Positions 1 through 4,824 of a DNA stretch of 6,583 nt are shown piece by piece (position 1 is the stretch's first letter; each line of letters starts with the position of its first letter). A program made the translations under genes and the position numbers. The stretch covers positions 1 through 6,583 of the forward strand of contig JAHIYL010000130.1 in assembly GCA_018815145.1 (NCBI GenBank), in the 5' to 3' direction. This stretch comes from Nanobdellota archaeon (GTDB lineage Archaea > Nanobdellota > Nanobdellia > Woesearchaeales > GW2011-AR15). A model generated the notes under the pieces. It was not told the origin of the DNA and made no database searches. It saw nothing but the letters and a program-made list of their open reading frames with translations.

Positions 1-1518
1 AAATTCACTTTCAACTTCATCCTCTTTCTCTTCCACATCTTTTTTCACAAAGTCGCTGAACAGAGGGATTTTTATAGGTATTGCAAATCGTGTAAAATTA
101 CTGCTAATAATTGCTTCACCCTTGTCCAGAGCAGCAATCGCCCTTGAATCACTGGACAGGTCCTGGGATGCAGACTCGATTATTGCCTGTCTTTCCATAG
201 CCATCTCTATTCCCAGTATTATCTTTGTGTTCATATTAGCAAGTATCTGCCTTGGGATAAGTGAAGGAAGCTGCGTTATTGCTGTAAGACCTATCTTGAA
301 TTTTCTGCCTTCCCTTGCAATTGTTGAAAAAATATTTGGCCCATTTTCAAGGACTTCTTTACCCAGGACTCTTGGAGCTTCTTCAAGGAAAATTGAAACA
401 ACAGCCTTTTCATCAAGTGTCCCTTTATGCTTATAGCTCTTATACCTTGAAAAAATTTCAGTAGCTATAAGGCTGCCAACAAGTATCTCGATGCTGCCTG
501 AAAAGCTTGATGTATCTACAACAACCAGTCTTCCTTTTTCAAGAGCATCGCAGATATCTCCAATTGTTGTCTTGCCAGAATTATTGTCAAATACTCCATT
601 GCAAAACAATCTATCCTGCTCCACATCAAGATTTAGAAGAGAAACAAATCTCCGTTTTAAAACAGCAAGTGTCCCTTCCATAAAACCAGCAATCTCCTTT
701 TCCAGGACAATAGCTTCAATCCAGTCTTCCCTGTATTTCCTGTAATATGCTGTCATTGCTTCTTTTTGGGCAGGGCTCGCATTCATGACACCATTGAAAT
801 GAATTGGTTTGATCTGCCTGAGGTTTATTTTCAAGGTCAGTTGGCCAGGTGGAACATTATTTGGTGTATAATAGACCATATTTTCTCTGAATCTGCTGTC
901 CTTCAAACCCAGTCCATTCCTGCCATAATACTCATCATGAGGGTCAAGGACAAGGATTCCTGCATAATCTTTTTTGAGCATATCCCAGAGCATCACTGAT
1001 GCTAAATTGGATTTTCCTTTTCCTGTAGCAGCACCTATCAAAATATGGTGGGTAAATACTTTTTCTCCTGGCAAAAATATATCAACATCCACCATTTTTG
1101 ATCCTGAACGCAAAGCTCCAACATATAATGATTTTTTAGGTTTTGTCAGGAATTTTAGGTCATCTTTGGTGACTTCCCGCACGCTTGAGAAAAAATCAGG
1201 AAGTGATTTTGACGAGTGAGCAGTCTTTCTCTGACTATTAATTGATATCAGGTTCTTGAGCATAGTAAGATTATAGTTTCTTAGTTTCTCATCCATGAAA
1301 CTCATATCAGATTCTTCCTCCAGCTTCATTCCCGACACAAGCTCAAGATTTGACTGGCTTATCTGGCTCCCATACAACAGATCATATGCCTGCAGAAGTA
1401 TCTTAGAATTTTTGCTCTCAGCAACAAGGAGCTCTCCAAGCTCAATTCTTTCACCGGATTTTTCCCTTGCAACAAGCTCTCCGAATTTTCCTGATATTAT
1501 CAGGCCCTTTATTGACAT
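1..1518 (-). CDS. HerA/DUF87-family hexameric DNA-translocating ATPase (C-terminus cut off by window edge)
   Basis: HerA-type FtsK/VirB4-related ATPases form hexameric rings that pump DNA; the archaeal prototype works with NurA nuclease in DNA end resection. The frame is open for 506 codons to base 1, so only the C-terminus is missing. Residues 5-60 look like the small beta-barrel (HAS-barrel) of HerA proteins (GLIISGKFGELVARE, LLQAYDLLYGSQIS). The P-loop is IGAATGKGKSN (161-171), with Lys169 and Ser170 as the expected nucleotide ligands. Walker B is ILVLDPHDEY (188-197), matching the HerA D-P-H-x-E-Y form. FLEEAPRVL (377-385), IAREGRKFKIG (400-410; Arg402 and Arg405 are arginine-finger candidates) and LTAITQLPS (411-419) complete the signature. 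Start: ATG at 1518; the ATG at 1523 hits a stop within five codons. There is no Shine-Dalgarno, and a TATA element about 26 nt upstream implies a leaderless mRNA. NurA, Mre11 and Rad50 are not in view, so orthology to canonical HerA rather than another DUF87 ATPase is unproven. Confidence 0.9.
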   Translation of the reverse strand, partial: MSIKGLIISGKFGELVAREKSGERIELGELLVAESKNSKILLQAYDLLYGSQISQSNLELVSGMKLEEESDMSFMDEKLRNYNLTMLKNLISINSQRKTAHSSKSLPDFFSSVREVTKDDLKFLTKPKKSLYVGALRSGSKMVDVDIFLPGEKVFTHHILIGAATGKGKSNLASVMLWDMLKKDYAGILVLDPHDEYYGRNGLGLKDSRFRENMVYYTPNNVPPGQLTLKINLRQIKPIHFNGVMNASPAQKEAMTAYYRKYREDWIEAIVLEKEIAGFMEGTLAVLKRRFVSLLNLDVEQDRLFCNGVFDNNSGKTTIGDICDALEKGRLVVVDTSSFSGSIEILVGSLIATEIFSRYKSYKHKGTLDEKAVVSIFLEEAPRVLGKEVLENGPNIFSTIAREGRKFKIGLTAITQLPSLIPRQILANMNTKIILGIEMAMERQAIIESASQDLSSDSRAIAALDKGEAIISSNFTRFAIPIKIPLFSDFVKKDVEEKEDEVESEF

Positions 1519-1537
1519 ATCATGGCAGAATAGAAGA

Positions 1538-1548
1538 ATATTTAAAAT
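1538..1548. promoter_or_regulatory. Shared TATA element between divergent genes
   Basis: The plus-strand sequence ATATTTAAAAT reads as ATTTTAAATAT on the minus strand, so it is a TATA-like box in both directions. Its centre is about 26 nt before the HerA ATG (1518), the usual archaeal TATA-to-start-site distance, which fits a leaderless HerA transcript. The same box is about 30 nt before the apparent beginning of the plus-strand protease reading frame (about 1574). No other TATA-like element lies between the genes. Use for HerA is well supported; use for the plus strand is inferred. Confidence 0.6.
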
Positions 1549-2090
1549 AGTTTGGGATTGGTATAACCATAAGATAAGAAATGTAAAAATCCTAATTATA
1601 CTATTGGCAATCCAAATATTATTTTCATGTAGTACGGTCACCACAGATGAACTAATAGATCCCGACACAAATTGTATTCCTCTATCAGGCGCCACTGGCG
1701 GGAGTGACGGACCCATGAATGTTCATTTTATTTTTATTCCCTGCAATTTCAAAGGCAATTATCTAGTCAAGCAAGACAATGTCGATTATGATGATGTAAT
1801 TATATCAGGTAAACTTGACAGTCCCCATGAGACATTTGAAGATGCAATAACCAATTTATGGAATTATCTTCTGAAAACAGAACCTTTTTCAGTAAATACA
1901 GAAAATTTCAGAGGAAGTTATATATGGCCATATACTGACAATGATGGTATTGAGGATGAATTTTGCTCCAATTTTGATGCTGCAATGTTAAGATCAGATA
2001 CATGTATTAATTATAATGAAGAAACCAAAGAAAACATTGACAATATAGTTATTGTTGAAATATATTACGTTGCACCAGAGGGATCATCTA

Positions 2091-2126
2091 ACAATGAATG
2101 TAGGTCACGCTTTTAAGCTTCGTCAT
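2091..2126 (+). other. Degenerate HExxHxxxxxH zinc site with +1 frameshift
   Basis: Dropping one base (for example T2099) makes the reading continue as N-E-V-G-H-A-F-K-L-R-H-P, the metzincin zinc motif HExxHxxxxxH. The second and third histidines are present at 2106-2108 and 2124-2126, and the catalytic Glu codon is GAA 2096-2098. The first ligand reads AAT (Asn) instead of CAT (His). The usual Gly at the eighth position is Lys. As written, the upstream frame stops at 2114-2116, before the third histidine. The local string C-A-A-T-G-A-A-T-G-T would give His-Glu-Val if two bases were removed, but that puts an in-frame TAA directly upstream, so substitution plus one insertion is the simpler account. 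Confidence 0.7.
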
Positions 2127-2255
2127 CCATATTATCAGGAGGTATGGCCTCAAGGAATGATTAGTATCTACGCTCCTGAAGGAGGCGGTAAATACCTGCA
2201 TGGCTATCCCTCACCCATTTCCACGCAAAAATTAACGGAAGATCAACTGACATAC

Positions 2256-2266
2256 TTTAATGTGTA
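2256..2266 (+). other. Second, compensating frameshift before the Met-turn
   Basis: The middle segment ends T-Y-F-N-V-stop (TAA 2265-2267). The frame one base back is open from 2261 and reads C-V-N-L-Y-R-P-W-S-L-D-K-D-D-I-M-A-Y, which carries the protease onward into its Met-turn. Loss of one base near 2256-2264 explains the join. I see no X-XXY-YYZ slippery heptamer here, and no need for programmed shifting because the earlier shift goes the opposite way. Confidence 0.65.
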
Positions 2267-2491
2267 AATCTGTATAGGCCTTGGAGCCTTGATAAGGATG
2301 ATATCATGGCATATGATGAAAATCTTAGGACAGAATACAATCCTGTCGGAAAAAAACTTATCAATGATGCCATAAATATGGGATACAAAAAATACATTGA
2401 TACAAAATACCCACATAATTGCGGCGAAATTAATGAGTTATTTATCGATACATTTGATAAAACACCGGATGCTACAGTTAACAAAATAAGG

Positions 2492-2965
2492 GATAATTGC
2501 TTATTGAATGAATGTAGCTTTATTAATCCGGATTTACCTAATGCTCTTTCAAATATTGAAGTGTGTTGCAGCAAGATATCAGATGAATTTGTAAAGAATC
2601 TATGTTTGAGACCATCTTTTTACTTTTGTCCTAAAGGTTGTATCCTTTATGACACCAACGAAATCAATGAATATGAAGTAATATGTGTTGAGAACTCAGT
2701 GTTTTGGCTTTACGAAAACAGCGGAGATGCGGAGCAAGTGCATGGTGTTTGCTCAAATGCCATTCCTAAAATATGCAATGAAAATGACGTTGGCTGGTGC
2801 ATTGAATTTGAAACAGATTTATGTAATGACAACCCAGACTGTGAATCAATGAAAATTGACGCCTGTTGCACCCTGCTTGACGACAATTCGTTCAGCATCC
2901 TCCTTGGAAATGATGCAAAAGAACACAAAAAAAAGTTATGTGATTATGGTTATACTAATTTCTGC
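2492..2965 (+). repeat. Two diverged Cys-rich modules in the protease tail
   Basis: Module 1 (2492-2629) and module 2 (2816-2965) share one cysteine plan: D-x-C, a second Cys after 4-5 residues, then a Cys-Cys pair, then L-C, seven residues, and F-C. The middle spacings differ (16 and 7 residues before the pair, 11 and 23 after). A duplicated, disulfide-rich extracellular module is the likely reading. Four further cysteines lie between the modules. The regular plan shows that this segment was translated in the frame given until recently. Confidence 0.55.
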
Positions 2966-3037
2966 GAAGGTCAAAGCGGAACATCACACAACAGTAAAAA
3001 TTCAGACTCATTTCTTCTTGCTTAGAAAAATATCAAC

Positions 3038-3053
3038 AAAAAAGGAAAAAAAA
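3038..3053 (-). terminator. Oligo-T terminator of the basic repeat protein gene
   Basis: Read on the minus strand, the 42-nt gap after the stop codon at 3068-3070 contains a run of eight T and a run of six T separated by CC, with no hairpin. Archaeal RNA polymerase commonly terminates at such T tracts. The gap is convergent: the plus-strand pseudogene ends at 3025. Confidence 0.55.
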
Positions 3054-3067
3054 CAAAGAAATAAAAT

Positions 3068-3301
3068 TTACTTCCTGCCTCTTGCCATCTTTGCGCAAGA
3101 TATGTCTCCGTCCTTATCTATGAAATATAAGAAACCTGACTCTTTCTTGACAGCGGCTTTTGCGACTTTCTCGACTTTCTTTTTTCCGCCTTTCTTTTTA
3201 CCTCTTGCCATCTCAGCCCTAGAGACATCTCCATTTTTGTCCACAAAATACAGATATCCTTTCTGTTTCTTTACTCCAACTTTTGCAACTTTTTTTGCCA
3301 T
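3068..3301 (-). CDS. Small basic protein built from two tandem 33-residue repeats
   Basis: This 77-residue protein has no function I can assign. Repeat 1 (residues 4-36) and repeat 2 (45-77) align without gaps and share 22 of 33 residues. Each has a Lys/Ala/Val-rich lead (KVAKxxVKK), a core G-[YF]-L-Y-F-[VI]-D-K-x-G-D-[VI]-S that looks like a beta-hairpin with an Asp/Gly turn, and a basic end (M-A-R-G-[KR]-K). A Lys/Gly linker (KKGGKKKVE) joins them. It has no signal peptide or membrane segment, so it is cytoplasmic. Strong positive charge suggests nucleic-acid or ribosome association, but that is inference. The start is firm: GGAGG lies nine bases before ATG and a TATA box lies further upstream, suggesting good expression. 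It follows the PIN gene on the same strand after 155 bases but has its own promoter. From memory, similar short G-Y-L-Y-F-x-D-K-x-G-D proteins occur in other small-genome prokaryotes. Confidence 0.85.
   Translation of the reverse strand: MAKKVAKVGVKKQKGYLYFVDKNGDVSRAEMARGKKKGGKKKVEKVAKAAVKKESGFLYFIDKDGDISCAKMARGRK
3071..3169 (-). repeat. Repeat unit 2 of the small basic protein
   Basis: This encodes residues 45-77 and ends directly at the stop codon. It is offset by 41 codons from unit 1. Differences from unit 1 are mostly conservative (Y/F, V/I, N/D, Q/E, K/R); R-to-C at residue 69 is the exception. Confidence 0.85.
3194..3292 (-). repeat. Repeat unit 1 of the small basic protein
   Basis: This encodes residues 4-36. 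The two units still share the DNA string CCTCTTGCCATCT (plus strand, near 3079 and 3202), consistent with an internal gene duplication. Confidence 0.85.
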
Positions 3302-3310
3302 TTTAATTTT

Positions 3311-3315
3311 CCTCC
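3311..3315 (-). promoter_or_regulatory. Strong Shine-Dalgarno site of the basic repeat protein
   Basis: GGAGG on the minus strand lies nine bases before the ATG at 3301. It is the best ribosome-binding site in the window and fixes this start. It contrasts with the two genes that appear to be leaderless. Confidence 0.8.
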
Positions 3316-3354
3316 ATATGTATTTTGAATAGCAGTGTCTGGAATTTTACCGAG

Positions 3355-3364
3355 TTAAATATTT
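3355..3364 (-). promoter_or_regulatory. TATA box of the basic repeat protein gene
   Basis: The minus-strand sequence AAATATTTAA is preceded by a purine-rich GGAAAGC stretch that could be the TFB-recognition element. Expected initiation about 26 nt downstream (near 3333) gives a leader of about 30 nt holding the Shine-Dalgarno site. Confidence 0.55.
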
Positions 3365-3385
3365 GCTTTCCTAAACACCCCACGT

Positions 3386-3419
3386 CTATAAATAGAGGAG
3401 AACTAGTATTTAAATTTTT
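3386..3419. other. Two extra TATA-like boxes in the 155-base gap after the PIN gene
   Basis: CTATAAATAG (3386-3395) and TATTTAAATT (3407-3416) both read as TATA-like boxes in either direction. They lie between the PIN stop and the basic protein's own promoter. They could be upstream promoters for that gene, start a small RNA, or simply reflect AT-rich spacer. No open frame of note, hairpin or repeat is seen in the rest of the gap. Confidence 0.25.
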
Positions 3420-3456
3420 CTTTTTTCAGACGAATAAACAAAGAGAAATGGCACTC

Positions 3457-4146
3457 CTAGTAGCCTTCAAAGCGCATTATCTGCCTGATCTCCTCTTCTG
3501 AAATCGAACATCCATTCATTTTTGCACCCCAAAGCACTGCATCTAAAAGGTTTTTTTCAGGCTCTTCCTTCATAAGTTTATAGTCATCCAAAAGGCCTTT
3601 TTCAAAAGCAACTGTAATAAGTTCAACAGACCTGATTATCTTTACTCCCTGCACTTTCTTGCTGAATAGGGTCAGGTTCTTGCGATTTACGTCAATATGT
3701 GTATGAAGTTTTTTCTTGAGACGTTTTTCAACCTTTTCAGGTTTCTCAATAACTGCTCTCATGGTGAATTCATCAACAACTAAAGCACTGGCGTCAAGCC
3801 TCAGGCAGGCTGCCAATGATTCTATCTCAGCCCGATGCACAATTTTGATATAATTGCCATGAGCACTATATATATTATTTGCCAAATCCAAAAGCTCCTG
3901 TGTTTCAGAAGCAAGTCCAACATGTTCATATACGTCAATTGTTCCTCTGTCTATTTGCCTGAGAAGTTGTATTGCTTCAAATTTGAATCTCTTTGAGTTC
4001 AGCGGGCTGTCCACTGCTTCCCTCTTCACATTAGAAGTGATATAAAATTCTCCTGAAAAACCTATCTTCAGTTTCTCAAAAAGCCATAATAGGTTGTTCA
4101 GAGACAAGCTTATCAATGGTCCTGTATCAAATACCAGTGCTTTCAT
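3457..4146 (-). CDS. PIN-domain nuclease, likely toxin of a toxin-antitoxin-like pair
   Basis: The 229-residue product starts MKALVFDTGPLISLS, the classic beginning of PIN (VapC-like, DUF3368-like) ribonucleases. Candidate metal-binding acids are in the expected order: Asp7, Glu43 (VKREAVD), Glu107 or Glu109 (HRAEIESLA) and Asp125 (ALVVDEFTMR). PIN enzymes cut RNA, often tRNA or mRNA, using Mg2+ or Mn2+. The protein is longer than typical VapC toxins (about 130-150 residues). The extra 100 residues (130-229) begin with a Lys-rich stretch (EKVEKRLKKKL) and end in a helical segment (ISEEEIRQIMRFEGY), possibly for partner or RNA binding. The gene starts 11 bases after the stop of the HTH gene, so the two are cotranscribed. 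No strong Shine-Dalgarno is visible, so translation may be coupled. The PIN call is solid; toxin function is inferred from the family and the pairing. Confidence 0.85.
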   Translation of the reverse strand: MKALVFDTGPLISLSLNNLLWLFEKLKIGFSGEFYITSNVKREAVDSPLNSKRFKFEAIQLLRQIDRGTIDVYEHVGLASETQELLDLANNIYSAHGNYIKIVHRAEIESLAACLRLDASALVVDEFTMRAVIEKPEKVEKRLKKKLHTHIDVNRKNLTLFSKKVQGVKIIRSVELITVAFEKGLLDDYKLMKEEPEKNLLDAVLWGAKMNGCSISEEEIRQIMRFEGY

Positions 4147-4157
4147 TTTGATTGACT

Positions 4158-4694
4158 CTAATTGAATAGTGATCTCGTGAACATCAATTTCTCTTTGATA
4201 TTCTTTTCATGTACTCCTCTATAATCCTGGGTCTTTCCTATGTAATCCATCAGTTCCCACATCGAGATGCCAAGAGTTTCTGCTACACGCTCCACTGAAA
4301 TGCCGTGGTCATATATTTTTGTGGCCTTGCTTATCTGCGCCTGTTTGACTATCTGCCCAATGAATAGTTCAGCACTGGCATCACCTTCAGTTATCTTCTT
4401 GAGGATAACCTTGATTTTCTTCCTGAATAGATCATAATCATTTTTTTGAAGAGCTAGTTTCAGCTCATCCAGATACTTAGCTTCATTTTTGGTAGCAATC
4501 GCCTTATCCTTATACAACTTTGAAATCGAATAGATTATTATCGCTGTCGATATGCTGTCTTCATCCTGAAATATTGATGCGTTATGGATGACCTCATCAC
4601 TGATCATCCTCAGCTTAAATACATCACCTTTCTGGAGAGCAGCTATAGATTTTTCAAGAAGCACAATAATATCTTGTTTGATTACTTCCTTCAT
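4158..4694 (-). CDS. Helical protein with C-terminal HTH, likely antitoxin or regulator of the PIN nuclease
   Basis: This 178-residue, mostly alpha-helical protein is the first gene of a two-gene operon with the PIN nuclease. Residues 1-118 are amphipathic helices (EKSIAALQKGDVFKLRMISD, AIIIYSISKLYKDKA, DYDLFRKKIKVILKKI) resembling a helical bundle. Residues 123-156 (KATKIYDHGISVERVAETLG then ISMWELMDYIGKT) look like a helix-turn-helix of the UPF0175 type, a family of antitoxins that accompany PIN toxins. UPF0175 proteins are usually under 100 residues, so the long N-terminal bundle is extra. Antitoxin-first order is typical of such modules. The ATG at 4694 has no Shine-Dalgarno, and a TATA box about 29 nt upstream points to a leaderless or very short-leader transcript. 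It may autoregulate the operon through the HTH, though no operator is evident. UPF0175 membership is by resemblance only. Confidence 0.75.
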   Translation of the reverse strand: MKEVIKQDIIVLLEKSIAALQKGDVFKLRMISDEVIHNASIFQDEDSISTAIIIYSISKLYKDKAIATKNEAKYLDELKLALQKNDYDLFRKKIKVILKKITEGDASAELFIGQIVKQAQISKATKIYDHGISVERVAETLGISMWELMDYIGKTQDYRGVHEKNIKEKLMFTRSLFN

Positions 4695-4717
4695 CAGTAA
4701 TTACTATTTTTTTAATC

Positions 4718-4729
4718 CTATATAAATTT
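4718..4729 (-). promoter_or_regulatory. TATA box of the HTH-PIN operon
   Basis: The minus-strand sequence AAATTTATATAG has its centre about 29 nt before the ATG at 4694, which places initiation within a few bases of the start codon. It is the only clear promoter for both genes. Confidence 0.65.
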
Positions 4730-4773
4730 TTGTACTTTACTTCAGTTTTTTCTGCACCAGTCAAACAGGAAAT

Positions 4774-4782
4774 TATTTAAAT
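4774..4782 (+). promoter_or_regulatory. TATA box of the surface-protein gene
   Basis: TATTTAAAT lies about 47 nt before the TTG at 4825. Initiation about 26 nt downstream (near 4804) gives a leader of about 20 nt that includes the Shine-Dalgarno at 4812. It diverges from the HTH-PIN promoter; the two boxes are about 55 nt apart. Confidence 0.55.
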
Positions 4783-4811
4783 TCTGGAGAATATATTCAT
4801 AGTAAAAAAGT

Positions 4812-4816
4812 AGGTG
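4812..4816 (+). promoter_or_regulatory. Shine-Dalgarno that selects a TTG start
   Basis: AGGTG ends eight bases before TTG 4825, ideal spacing, but 23 bases before the in-frame ATG at 4840. It therefore favours TTG as the start codon. Confidence 0.6.
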
Positions 4817-4824
4817 TAACTATA

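Larger units (their letters stand above)
1574..3025 (+). pseudogene. Secreted metzincin/M64-like zinc metalloprotease with Cys-rich tail, broken by two compensating frameshifts
   Basis: The intact ancestor would be about 480 residues. It begins with a hydrophobic export signal (VKILIILLAIQILFSC, Cys at 1628-1630) whose end resembles a lipobox, so a lipid anchor is possible. Next come FIFIPCNF, DAITNLWNYLLKTEPF and DNIVIVEIYYVAPEG, an order resembling IgA-peptidase (M64)-type proteases. The zinc motif follows at 2091-2126, then the Met-turn DIMAY (about 2300-2314), the hallmark of metzincins, and a tail with about 18 cysteines. Three reading-frame segments are needed: 1574-2098, 2100-2261, and about 2261-3025 (same frame as the first). 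Each shift ends the preceding frame at a stop (2114-2116, 2265-2267). No in-frame ATG or GTG precedes the signal segment; ATA at 1574 sits where a start is expected and is my arbitrary 5' limit. With the first zinc ligand also changed, this reads as a decayed gene. Assembly indels are the main alternative, although the neighbouring genes are clean. Confidence 0.75.

Noticed and set aside
122..1219. Several plus-strand open frames of 77-104 codons opposite the HerA gene
   Set aside because: They are antisense to a long frame with clear ATPase motifs, are Ser/Leu/Ile-rich without domain features, and have no ribosome-binding site.
1295..1573. An ATG-started plus-strand extension that would lengthen the protease N-terminally
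   Set aside because: It overlaps the 5' end of HerA in antisense, would bury the export signal about 100 residues inside, and lies upstream of the TATA element.
2091..2266. Programmed ribosomal frameshifting as the explanation for the frame changes
   Set aside because: It would need two events in opposite directions, no slippery heptamer is seen at either site, and the zinc motif and start codon are damaged as well.
2257..2928. Minus-strand open frames of 105 and 72 codons opposite the protease tail
   Set aside because: The plus-strand frame has a regular cysteine plan and the Met-turn. The minus frames lack recognisable features and promoters.
2856..3332. A 158-codon plus-strand frame spanning the gap and the basic protein gene
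   Set aside because: Its Phe/Leu/Thr-rich half is the antisense of the Lys-rich repeats, whose own gene has a Shine-Dalgarno, a TATA box and a terminator.
3386..3456. A tRNA, riboswitch or hairpin-type RNA in the spacer
   Set aside because: No cloverleaf, stable stem or known motif was found by eye; only TATA-like boxes and T-rich stretches are present.
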